Assembly (NCBI GenBank): GCA_025928545.1 | Contig: JAICJH010000022.1 | Location: forward strand, 25,106 to 89,105 | Direction of reading: 5' to 3' | Length of the DNA stretch: 64,000 nucleotides | Origin: Bryobacteraceae bacterium | GTDB taxonomy: Bacteria; Acidobacteriota; Terriglobia; Bryobacterales; Bryobacteraceae | In this document: positions 43,816 through 52,184 of the stretch, one piece after another | How the letters are laid out: every line of letters starts with the position of its first letter | How positions within the stretch are numbered: the first letter of the stretch is position 1 | Position numbers and translations under genes: made by a program | Notes under the pieces: generated by a model | Databases searched by the model: none | What the model was told of the DNA's origin: nothing | What the model saw: the letters and a program-made list of their open reading frames with translations, nothing else

Positions 43816-46653
43816 TTATTTACCCACCCCTTCGTCGCGTCCGAACGTGAAATAGAAGGTGGCGCCGTTCTCCACTTCACTGTGAGCCCAGATCCGTCCG
43901 CCATGGCGATGAACAATTCGCTGGACGATTGCCAAACCAATTCCGGTACCTTCAAATTCGTCGGGCTTGTGCATCCGCTGAAAGGCTCCAAAAAGCTTTC
44001 CGGCATAGGCCATGTCGTATCCCGCTCCGTCATCCCGCACGAAGTATACAATTTCATTGTCCAGTTCCGCGGTACCGACTTCTATCCGGGCCTTCGGATG
44101 TTTGCTCGTAAACTTCCATGCGTTCTCCAGCAGGTTCTGAAGCGCAATGCGCAGTAAATTCGGATCGGCGTTGACAGTAAGACCGGGCGCGACGACAAAA
44201 TCGATGTCGCGTCCGGGGTTCGTCGTCTCGAGTTCCTGCCCAACCGACCTTGCGACGGTAGTCATGTCGACCGGCACACGCCGTATAGCCGCCCGGACTG
44301 TCCGCGACAGCTCCATCATTCCATCGATGATGCCGTCCATGCGCTGGCCGGCGGTGCGCACCCGCCGCAACATCTCCTGGGCTTTACCGTCGAGCTTGTC
44401 GCAGTAGTCTTCGAGCAGGATCCTCGCGAAGCCGTCCACAGCTCGAAGAGGAGCTCGCAGATCGTGCGAAGCCGAATAAGAAAATGATTCCAGTTCCTGG
44501 ATCGCAGATCCGAGTTCGGCCGTTCGGCGGGCGACCCGCGTCTCGAGCGTTGCATTCATCGCCGCAACCTCGGCCTCGGCCCGTTTGCGCTCGGTTATAT
44601 CCCGGGCGGCCGCGAAAACCCCTGTAACGTTGCCTCGATCGTCCCGATAGATGGACGCGTTGTAGATTACCGGCGTGGTGATGCCTTTGTCGCTGCGTAT
44701 TTCCAGTTCGTAGTCGTGTACAAAGCCGTCCCGATAGGCTTTCTCGTATCCGCCGCGCGCCCTGGCCGGATCCGTGAAATAGTTTGAAAAATCGCTTCCG
44801 ATCAGTTCCTCACGCGTGTAGCCTGTAATCTGCTCAGTGGCGTGATTGACATCGGTTATTCGTCCGTCGGGGGAGATGGTTACCAGAGGATCGAGACTGG
44901 CCTCGATCAGACTGCGGTTATACGCACCTGCCTGCTTGAGGGCGTCATTAGTGCTTCGCAGCTTTTCCTCCGCGTCCTTGAGATCTTCTATATCGGTACA
45001 GGTGCCAAACCACTTCGCAATCCGTCCTTTTGCATCGCGTAATGGCAGACTCCGAACCAGAAACCACCGGTAGCGGCCATTGGCGGCTCGAACCCTGCTT
45101 TCGATACCGTAGGGATCGCCGGTTTCGGTAGCGCGCTCCCATGCGGCCTTTGCGGCTGCCTGATCATCCGGATGAAATGGAGTAAACCAGTTTCTTCCCG
45201 AACTCTCGTTCACCGTCAGCCCCGTGTAGTCGATCCACCGCTGGTTGAAGTATGCGCTCAGACCGTCCGGCGTGCAAATCCAGATCATTTGAGGAACAAC
45301 GTCCACCAGGGTGCTGAAGGCGCGCTCGCTCTCCTGGCGGGCCAATTCGGCCCGTTTCATCGGAGTAACATCCTGGACAAAACCCTGGACTCCGGAAATG
45401 ATGCCGGTAGAGCCGTGTACCACTTCTCCATGAAAACGGATCCATCCGTTCGGCGCCCTGGCCCGACGGACCTCAACGTCCAGATCGAATGGGGCGCCTG
45501 CCGTGAAAGCATGCTCCAGCGCCGCATCGAGCTGCTCCCAACTGCCGGGTTCACAGATACTTCTCAGGTCAGGCCAGCATGGCACCGGCGCTGCCGGATC
45601 CAGTCCGAGCATTTGGCTGACTTCGTCGGACCACTTTGGCGGAAGCGAACGCGAGTCAAGGAACCAGCGGCCCAGGTGCGCCAGGTGCTGCGTGTAGTTC
45701 AGTTCCGCCTGACGGTGCCGCAACTCCGCCTCTGCGCGGGTGCGCTCCGTTACTTCTCTTTCCAGTTGCCGGCGTGCGTCTTCGGCCGCTTTTGCACGCG
45801 CTGAAGCGGTTCGCGCCCAGTGGATCGACATGGCCAGCAAACTCGTCACCGAGATGCCGGCCACCAGCACCGCGACGGGTAGGCCGCGTTCCAGGTTGCC
45901 GATCAGCAAAGCCCGCCAAAGTGAAATAGAAGTAACTACCCCGGAAATCCACGTGATTGTGACGGCCCATGACGGACGGACCGTTCCCTTTGGGCCGCGC
46001 CTGCGTCCGCAATGCATCGCGACGCCGCTGCCCAGCAGGATCGTTCCCATTGCGGTATGCACCGCCATAGGCTGGGCCGCGCTCCACGCAAAAGTCTGGA
46101 CCCCGGAAAGGTAACCGAGCAAGGAATTTAGCCCGATTGCGACACAGATGAAGCCGCCGAAGGCCATGGTCATCGTGCGCCAGCCGGTAAAATCCCGATC
46201 GTGAACGCAGATTCCCACACTGACGGCGAGGAGTGCGATCGCTGTATTGATCGCCATATGCTTCGCGTGCAGGGAATCGACATTATCTACAGCCAGCCAG
46301 TCCTGCAGGTCGAGAGGCACACCCGCCGTTACGTGGAGCAACGTAGCCACAACGATCAGCCCGCACATTCCCGCCATTACCTGCGCCAGACGATCTTGCC
46401 GGAATCCCATCGCGGCGAGCGCGGCGCCCAGGCCGGTAAAGCAGGTCGCGGTGACATAGGCCATTGGCGTAAATCCAGGTCTGATCTGCGTTACCCCTTC
46501 GATTCCGAGATGCCATCCGGCCATGACCACCAGACCGATTGCCGCCACCAAAGATCCGACCACAATTGCCATCAGATCCTTTGGAGGTGCCACGGCGCGG
46601 AGATTCGCCTCGCACAAGGGTGAATTGCTTTGCTCTGCGGGCATCGGCGTCAT
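43816..46653 (-). CDS. Membrane PAS-domain histidine kinase
   Basis: The 945-residue kinase has an N-terminal membrane region of about eight helices (30-290), three PAS domains (about 315-430, 445-560, 575-700), HisKA with the phospho-acceptor His in YSASHDLRAPLRAVDGF, and HATPase_c (NLLENAWKFTSKHP, VRDDGAGYDMAYAGKLFGAF, GTGIGLAIVQRIVHRHGGRI). Its last two PAS domains and kinase core closely resemble those of the 48619-51387 kinase, implying duplication. It is the distal gene of the Kai-associated operon, after a 338-base gap that may hold its own promoter. The signal is unknown. Confidence 0.9.
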   Translation of the reverse strand: MTPMPAEQSNSPLCEANLRAVAPPKDLMAIVVGSLVAAIGLVVMAGWHLGIEGVTQIRPGFTPMAYVTATCFTGLGAALAAMGFRQDRLAQVMAGMCGLIVVATLLHVTAGVPLDLQDWLAVDNVDSLHAKHMAINTAIALLAVSVGICVHDRDFTGWRTMTMAFGGFICVAIGLNSLLGYLSGVQTFAWSAAQPMAVHTAMGTILLGSGVAMHCGRRRGPKGTVRPSWAVTITWISGVVTSISLWRALLIGNLERGLPVAVLVAGISVTSLLAMSIHWARTASARAKAAEDARRQLEREVTERTRAEAELRHRQAELNYTQHLAHLGRWFLDSRSLPPKWSDEVSQMLGLDPAAPVPCWPDLRSICEPGSWEQLDAALEHAFTAGAPFDLDVEVRRARAPNGWIRFHGEVVHGSTGIISGVQGFVQDVTPMKRAELARQESERAFSTLVDVVPQMIWICTPDGLSAYFNQRWIDYTGLTVNESSGRNWFTPFHPDDQAAAKAAWERATETGDPYGIESRVRAANGRYRWFLVRSLPLRDAKGRIAKWFGTCTDIEDLKDAEEKLRSTNDALKQAGAYNRSLIEASLDPLVTISPDGRITDVNHATEQITGYTREELIGSDFSNYFTDPARARGGYEKAYRDGFVHDYELEIRSDKGITTPVIYNASIYRDDRGNVTGVFAAARDITERKRAEAEVAAMNATLETRVARRTAELGSAIQELESFSYSASHDLRAPLRAVDGFARILLEDYCDKLDGKAQEMLRRVRTAGQRMDGIIDGMMELSRTVRAAIRRVPVDMTTVARSVGQELETTNPGRDIDFVVAPGLTVNADPNLLRIALQNLLENAWKFTSKHPKARIEVGTAELDNEIVYFVRDDGAGYDMAYAGKLFGAFQRMHKPDEFEGTGIGLAIVQRIVHRHGGRIWAHSEVENGATFYFTFGRDEGVGK

Positions 46654-46991
46654 GGCATCCTTCTCCCGGGGCGTACTGGCACGGTCTCACCGGCCGCATT
46701 GCGCGACAGCAGCGTGCTCATAGCAATCCTTTCTGTGCGTCCCGGTGAAGAGGCAAGCAAGCGATCTGCCGGAGAGTCGCTCGCCACCGCTCGTTGTATA
46801 TACGCGCTGTCAGCGATTCCGAGGCGCTGATCGCGCGCAGATCAGCACAGTAGCTATCTCCCTCTGTGAGCGCGGTCTTCCGCCGGGCACAGTCCGAATC
46901 CGGTAATGACGCGCCGTGATACTTTTTCATCGGGACATTCGCCAACGAATCATCGAAGCCGAGTCCAGGGCGTGAGCCGAGGTTTTGTCAG
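46654..46991. other. Non-coding gap upstream of the membrane kinase gene
   Basis: No supported gene is found in these 338 bases. An open minus-strand frame of 75 codons lacks a ribosome site or recognisable sequence. The spacing suggests an independent promoter for the 43816-46653 kinase, but I could not identify one. Confidence 0.4.
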
Positions 46992-48170
46992 TCAGGAAGC
47001 ATGCCCGACGAGTTCGGGTTCCCGTACTGGCTGGGCTGCCGCTCCCAGAGTGAAATAGAAGGTCGCGCCACGGCCGGTTTCGGTTTCCGCCCAGATACGC
47101 CCGCCGTGTTTCTGGACGATTCGCTTCGCGATGGCTAATCCCAGGCCTGTGCCTTCATTCTCATCGGCTCCGTGAAGGTGCTGGAAAGCGCCAAACAGTC
47201 TGTCGGCATAGTCCATATCGAAGCCGAGGCCGTTATCTCTGACGAAAATCGCCATTTCGTCATTCACGGTCTTCTTGCCGACCTGAATCACCGCCGGCTT
47301 TCTCGATGCGGTGCTCTTCACCGCATTCGAAAGAAGATTCTCCAGCACCCGGCGCACGAGATTGCCGTCGCAGGTGGATACGGGCAAGTCTTCGATCTGC
47401 CACTGAATGTCTCGTCCCGAGATTTCAGCCTGCAGTTCCAGCAGAGCTCCTTCCACCACTGTGCCGAGGCCGGTTGCCTGCAATTTTAGCGGTTGACGCC
47501 CAATCTGGAACAGCGTCTGCAGATTGCCAATCAAATCCGCCATACGCCGGCTCTTCCGTGCGAGGTCCCTCAGAGATTTCTGCGCGCCGGGGTCGTTCAG
47601 CGATTGCGCAAGCATTCCGCAGGCGCTCTCAATCTGACGGAGCGGGGCGTGCAGCTCGTTCGCGATCGAGAAAGCGAAGTCTTCCAGCTCCGCGTTTTTG
47701 GCGGCGAGTTCCGCGGTACGTTTGGCGACGCGCTGCTCCAGATCCTGGTTCAGACGGTGCACTTCGTCATTCATACGCCTGCGCTGGCGCCGAATTTCGG
47801 CTTCGCGCAGTTCGCGCTCGACAGCCGGCGCGAGGCGAGGCAGATTCTTCTTCATCACGTAATCGTGTGCGCCCAGTCGCATCGCTTCAACGCCCTGCTC
47901 CTCGCCCACGACTCCCGAGACGAGGATAAACGGCAGATCGAGCCCACTCTCGTGCAGCACCTTCAGCGCGCTAAGCCCGTTGAAATGGGGCATGGCATAG
48001 TCGGAGATCACGATGTCCCACGGTCCTCCCGTCAGGGCGGCCCGCATGGCGGTGGCGTTTTCTACCCGCTCTCCGCGGACGTCAAAGCCGCCTTGCCGGA
48101 GTACGCGGACAACCAGAACGGCATCGTCCTCCGAATCTTCGACAATCAGGGCGTTAAGCAACCTCGGCAT
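46992..48170 (-). CDS. Receiver-HATPase fusion lacking the phospho-acceptor histidine
   Basis: ATG 48170 follows AAGGAG and lies inside the 3' end of the preceding regulator gene (17-base overlap). The 392-residue protein has a complete receiver (EDSEDD, Asp57 in ISDYAMP, Ser in LVSG, Lys in VMKKN). After a coiled coil comes a HisKA-like helix pair and an intact HATPase_c (NLLSNAVK, DNGLGFDMDYADRLFGAFQH, GTGLGLAIAKRIVQKHGGRI). Where sister kinases have SVSHDLRAPLR, this one reads SIANELHAPLR, so the acceptor His is Asn171. It may bind ATP and dimerise without autophosphorylating, for example as a regulator of sister kinases. Confidence 0.88.
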   Translation of the reverse strand: MPRLLNALIVEDSEDDAVLVVRVLRQGGFDVRGERVENATAMRAALTGGPWDIVISDYAMPHFNGLSALKVLHESGLDLPFILVSGVVGEEQGVEAMRLGAHDYVMKKNLPRLAPAVERELREAEIRRQRRRMNDEVHRLNQDLEQRVAKRTAELAAKNAELEDFAFSIANELHAPLRQIESACGMLAQSLNDPGAQKSLRDLARKSRRMADLIGNLQTLFQIGRQPLKLQATGLGTVVEGALLELQAEISGRDIQWQIEDLPVSTCDGNLVRRVLENLLSNAVKSTASRKPAVIQVGKKTVNDEMAIFVRDNGLGFDMDYADRLFGAFQHLHGADENEGTGLGLAIAKRIVQKHGGRIWAETETGRGATFYFTLGAAAQPVREPELVGHAS

Positions 48171-48612
48171 GGCCCACTCCTTGCGGTATCGGCTCATTCA
48201 GAACGAGCCAATACAGCCCGATATTCTGTACGACCTCGGCGAACTGGTCGAAATTTACCGGCTTGCGAATGTAGCTGTTGGCGCCGAGTTTGTATCCGTT
48301 GATCACGTCCTGTTCCTCGCGCGAAGAGGTCAGGATGACGACCGGTGTAAGCCGCGTGTGCTCGTTCCCACGCAATCGGCGCAGAACCTCTATGCCGTCG
48401 AGCTTTGGCAGCTTAAGATCCAGCAGGATTATAGCGGGGTTATTGCGTACATCGCGGCCCGCGAACTTGCCGGAGGCGAAGAGGTAATCGAGCGCCTCCA
48501 GACCGTCACGCGCCACAACCACGTCATTGGCGATGTGCGCTTTGTGAAATGCCCTGATTGTAAGGGCCTCGTCGTCGGGATTGTCCTCTACAAGGAGAAT
48601 GGCTTTCGTCAT
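48154..48612 (-). CDS. Single-domain response regulator (Rcp1/CheY-like)
   Basis: This is a 152-residue stand-alone receiver of the phytochrome-kinase (Rcp1) type. It has the acidic pair in VEDNPDDEALT, phospho-Asp in IILLDLKLPKLDG, Ser in ILTSSRE and Lys in YIRKPVNFDQF. There is no output domain. It is located six bases after the five-PAS kinase and overlaps the receiver-HATPase gene, so it likely takes phosphate from the kinase and passes it on or acts by protein contact. Its C-terminus ends shortly after the last helix. Confidence 0.92.
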   Translation of the reverse strand: MTKAILLVEDNPDDEALTIRAFHKAHIANDVVVARDGLEALDYLFASGKFAGRDVRNNPAIILLDLKLPKLDGIEVLRRLRGNEHTRLTPVVILTSSREEQDVINGYKLGANSYIRKPVNFDQFAEVVQNIGLYWLVLNEPIPQGVGHAEVA

Positions 48613-48618
48613 TGTTTT

Positions 48619-51387
48619 TTACCTCGTTTCATGTTCTGTAGGAGACGAAGGAATAGTGAAATAGAACGTGGCGCCTTTTTCCACTTGTCCTTCAGCCCAG
48701 ATTATGCCGCCATGGCGGCGAATGATGCGCTGCACGTTGGCAAGACCGACTCCCGTACCCTCAAACTCTTCCGACGTATGCAAACGCTGAAACACGCCGA
48801 ACAACTTCTTTGCATAGGCGATGTCGTAACCGGCGCCATCGTCGCGCACGAAGTAGACAGTTTCGCCATCGCGCTCGAACTGGCCCAACTCGATTCGCGC
48901 CTGCGGGTGTTTGGCGCTGAACTTCCAGGCGTTCCCCAGCAGGTTTTCGAGCACCGTCCGCAGCAAAGTCGCGTCGGCGTTCACGGAGAGGCCCGAAGCG
49001 ATGACGAACTCCACATGACGCGTAGCGCTTGTCTTTTGCAGTTCCAGCGCGACGGTCTGCGCTAAATTGCTCATGTCCACCGGCACCCGGCGCATCTCGG
49101 CGCGCGACGTGCGCGAGAGCATTAGCATGCCGTCGATCAGCTTATCCATGCGCTGGCTGGCGGCGCGCACGCGCTGTAGATAGTCCTTGCCGGTAAAGTC
49201 GAGCTTGTCGGAATAGTCTTCCACCAGCGCCTGGCAGAAGCCATCCATCGACCGCAGCGGCGCCCGCAGATCGTGCGAGACGGAATAGGAGAACGCCTCC
49301 AGCTCTTTATTCGCAGCCACCAACTCCGAAGTTCGCTCTTCGACGCGTCGTTCCAGGTCGGCGTTGAGTTCCGTGATTTGTTTCTCCGCCCTTTTCAGCT
49401 CGGTGACATTCCGCGCGGCGGCGAAGATACCCACCGTTTTGCCGCTTTCGTCGCGATAGATCGACGCGTTATATAGAACCGGCATCGTGCTTCCACCGCG
49501 ATGGCGGATTTCCAACTCGTAGTCCCTCGTCCACCCTTCTTTGAATACGTGTTTGTAGCCGTCGCGCGCCTTTTCCGGATCGGTGAAATAGTCGCAGAAA
49601 TCAGTGCCGAACAGAGCGTGACGTGAAAGTCCCGTCGCCGTTTCGGTCGCCTCGTTAACATCCGTAATTTTGCCCTCGGGAGATATGGTGACGAGCGGGT
49701 CCAGGCTGGCTTCGATCAGGCTGCGGGTATAGGCGCTAACCGTCCTGAGTTCGCGGTTGAGTCTGTTGAGCTTCTCCTCCGCCTGCTTCAGATCGTCGAT
49801 GTCGGTGCAGGTCCCGAACCATTTGACGATGTGTCCCTCCGGATTGCGCATGGGAACGCCGCGCATCAAAAACCAGCGATAGCTGCCATCGGCCGCGCGC
49901 AGCCGGCTTTCAATGCGATAGATCTCGCCGGTTTGCGTCGAGTGGTTCCAGCCATCCCACGCGGCTTGTTTGTCGTCCGGGTGAAAAGGCGTATACCAGC
50001 CTTTGCCGTAACTCTCCTGCAGCGTCAGCCCCGTGTAATCTGCCCATTGCTGGCTGAAGTAAGTGTTCAGTCCGTCGGGCGTACACATCCAGACCATCTG
50101 GGGAACCGCGTCCACGAGCGTGCGGAACGCCGTTTCACTTTCCTGTCTGGCCGCCTCCGCGATCTTTCGCTCCGTGATGTCCCGCGCCGCGGCAAAAACG
50201 CCGGCAACCTTTCCATCTTCATCGCGATAGATGCTGGCGTTATAGATAACCGGGGTAACAGTGCCATCGGTGATCTCAAGTTCGTAGTTCCGTACCGAGC
50301 CATCGCGGAATGCCTTAAGGTAACCCTGACGCGCCTTGTCGGGGTCTGTGAAGTAGGTCGAGAAATCCGAGCCGATCAGTTCCTTTCTCGGTCGCCCTGT
50401 CACTCGCTCCGTCGCCTGATTGACGTCGGTGATGATTCCGTCCGGCGAGATGGTGACCAGGGGATCCAGGCTGGCCTCGATCAGGCTGCGATTGTAGGCA
50501 CTCGCGCGGCGCAGCGCTGCTTCCGCTTGTTTGAGTTCCGAAATATCCCGGGCAATAGAGGACGCGCCGATAATCTGACCATCATTGCTGAGAATGGGCG
50601 AAATCGCGAGGGTGACGGGGACACGGGCGCCGTCTTTTCGGATCCGCAACGTTTGAAAATGATCGACCCGTTCCCCGCGACGGATGCGATCCAGAAGGTG
50701 GCCGATTTCGGAAGGGGCATCGGATGGTTCCAGAATTGTAATCGGTTTCCCAAGCGCCTCTTTGGCCGTATAGCCGTAGAGAATCTCGGCGCCGCGATTC
50801 CAGCTCAGAATCGTGCCATCGAGATCCTTACCCACGATCGCATCGTCGGAAGAATCCACGATTGCCGCGAGGTACGAACGCAATTCCGCGTTTTTTCTGC
50901 GCTCCGTGATGTCGTTCGCGAGCACACACACCCCGGCCGCAACGTCCAGCTTCACCGAACACATCGACAATTCGATCCATCTTGCGGGTCCGCCGGGCGG
51001 AGTGAACTGGATTACTCCTTCCGCGTCGCCAGCCATCGCCTGGCGAAACAGCGAATCCAATCGGGGTTTCTGGGCCGGTTCAGCGAACTGCGCGAGGGAG
51101 GCGCCGATGACCTGTTCAAGCGGCACCCGGAGCATTTCCGCAAAACGCCTGTTGGAATACGCGATCGTCGCGTCAGCCAGCAGTGTCAGCGCGCCTTCTT
51201 TCATCGTCTCGAGGAAGACCCGGTATGGCTGCTCTGCGCCCTTCAGGACAAAAACCTGGTCTCCTTTGGCCCCCGATACGACGACGGCATCCACCTGCCC
51301 CCCGCGGATCGCGCGCAGCGTTTCTTCCGCCTCACTCAGACGGCTCTGGAGTTTTTCGACATCCAGTTGAGGTTCAGCCAGCGTCAT
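48619..51387 (-). CDS. Five-PAS soluble histidine kinase of the Kai operon
   Basis: I start at ATG 51387, behind GGAAGGAT; the frame to 51483 would run further into the kaiB-like gene, with which it already overlaps by 14 bases. The 922-residue protein has five PAS domains. The third and fifth share the near-identical core SLIEASLDPLVTISPDG. They are followed by HisKA (YSVSHDLRAPLRSMDGF, intact His) and HATPase_c (NLLGNAWKFSAKHP, VRDDGAGYDIAYAKKLFGVF, GTGVGLANVQRI). No membrane helix is seen. Being fused into the kaiC-kaiB-kaiB transcript, it is the prime candidate for reading the Kai state, as SasA does in cyanobacteria by another architecture. Confidence 0.9.
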   Translation of the reverse strand: MTLAEPQLDVEKLQSRLSEAEETLRAIRGGQVDAVVVSGAKGDQVFVLKGAEQPYRVFLETMKEGALTLLADATIAYSNRRFAEMLRVPLEQVIGASLAQFAEPAQKPRLDSLFRQAMAGDAEGVIQFTPPGGPARWIELSMCSVKLDVAAGVCVLANDITERRKNAELRSYLAAIVDSSDDAIVGKDLDGTILSWNRGAEILYGYTAKEALGKPITILEPSDAPSEIGHLLDRIRRGERVDHFQTLRIRKDGARVPVTLAISPILSNDGQIIGASSIARDISELKQAEAALRRASAYNRSLIEASLDPLVTISPDGIITDVNQATERVTGRPRKELIGSDFSTYFTDPDKARQGYLKAFRDGSVRNYELEITDGTVTPVIYNASIYRDEDGKVAGVFAAARDITERKIAEAARQESETAFRTLVDAVPQMVWMCTPDGLNTYFSQQWADYTGLTLQESYGKGWYTPFHPDDKQAAWDGWNHSTQTGEIYRIESRLRAADGSYRWFLMRGVPMRNPEGHIVKWFGTCTDIDDLKQAEEKLNRLNRELRTVSAYTRSLIEASLDPLVTISPEGKITDVNEATETATGLSRHALFGTDFCDYFTDPEKARDGYKHVFKEGWTRDYELEIRHRGGSTMPVLYNASIYRDESGKTVGIFAAARNVTELKRAEKQITELNADLERRVEERTSELVAANKELEAFSYSVSHDLRAPLRSMDGFCQALVEDYSDKLDFTGKDYLQRVRAASQRMDKLIDGMLMLSRTSRAEMRRVPVDMSNLAQTVALELQKTSATRHVEFVIASGLSVNADATLLRTVLENLLGNAWKFSAKHPQARIELGQFERDGETVYFVRDDGAGYDIAYAKKLFGVFQRLHTSEEFEGTGVGLANVQRIIRRHGGIIWAEGQVEKGATFYFTIPSSPTEHETR

Positions 51388-51754
51388 TTCGATCCTTCCC
51401 CGCAACCTTTGCGGAAGGCAACCGCGCGGGAACGACTTCGAGGCCGAGCAATTTGTCTTCGAGATCCGACAAGTCGCCAACAAACCTTCGCAACGGCGGC
51501 GGCAGCTGCTTCACCAGAGTGGGTGCAGCGATGATCTCCGCGTTCTGGGCCAATTGCGGGTGCTGGAAAATATCCACTACCTCGAGTTGATACCGGCCCT
51601 TGAGCCTTCCGTCGCAGAGCGCCTTCAAATTGGCGATGGCCCGTGAAGATGCAGGTGTGGCGCCGGTGATGTAGAGCCGCAACACATAAAGTTCGCTGCC
51701 GATCTTTTCGAGCTCGCGTTCGTAAAGCTCCGTTGTAGTCTCTTTCTGTGCCAT
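51374..51754 (-). CDS. KaiB-like protein, second copy
   Basis: The 126-residue product has the thioredoxin-like KaiB fold: YVLRLYITGATPASSRAIAN, QLEVVDIFQHPQLAQNAEII and AAPTLVKQLPPPLRRFVGDL. GAGGAG lies before ATG 51754; a GTG one codon earlier is also possible. It overlaps the stop of the first kaiB by one base (TGATG) and the start of the five-PAS kinase by 14 bases. The N-terminal 18 residues and C-terminal 25 residues extend beyond standard KaiB (about 100 residues). It differs clearly from copy 1, so the two probably have separate partners. Confidence 0.9.
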   Translation of the reverse strand: MAQKETTTELYERELEKIGSELYVLRLYITGATPASSRAIANLKALCDGRLKGRYQLEVVDIFQHPQLAQNAEIIAAPTLVKQLPPPLRRFVGDLSDLEDKLLGLEVVPARLPSAKVAGKDRNDAG

Positions 51755-52092
51755 CACAGGCTCCTCAGGCGGATATCCAGACCCACGAGCGTCCGCTCCG
51801 TGTTGGAAAGGTTGCCAATGATTTTTCGCACCGGCTGAGGCAATCTCCGCACGAGTGTGGGGACCGCCAGAATTTGGTCACCGCGCGAGAGCTGCGGATT
51901 TTCCAACAGGTCGATGACCTCGATATGGTATTTGCCGTTCAGATACGTCTCGCAGATATTCTTGAGATTCGAGAACGCGCTGATGCAGTTTTGCGTTTGA
52001 CCCGCGACATAGAGGCGCAGATCCCAAAAATCCTTTTTCGCCCGGCGCGGCGTGCTTTTCGTCCCGATTTCCGCTGTCGCGTTTTTCTTCAT
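51754..52092 (-). CDS. kaiB: Circadian-clock-type protein KaiB, first copy
   Basis: The start at 52092 follows GAGAGGTG; the frame to 52119 has nine extra codons without support. The 112-residue product has the canonical KaiB sequence: [40 protein letters not shown] and [20 protein letters not shown], ending LVGLDI. KaiB binds the KaiC CI ring after a fold switch and recruits output proteins. It is 92 bases downstream of kaiC and coupled to the second kaiB. Confidence 0.93.
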   Translation of the reverse strand: MKKNATAEIGTKSTPRRAKKDFWDLRLYVAGQTQNCISAFSNLKNICETYLNGKYHIEVIDLLENPQLSRGDQILAVPTLVRRLPQPVRKIIGNLSNTERTLVGLDIRLRSL

Positions 52093-52184
52093 ATCGTCAC
52101 CTCTCGGGTAGCCGCCCACTCCGGTCCTGGTTCCCCGCGTCCGAATTGACGACGTGTGTCCGATTCGGCGGGCCAGTTCCGCTG

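Noticed and set aside
49831..51534. 567-codon + strand frame
   Set aside because: Antisense of the five-PAS kinase; no family pattern and no ribosome site.
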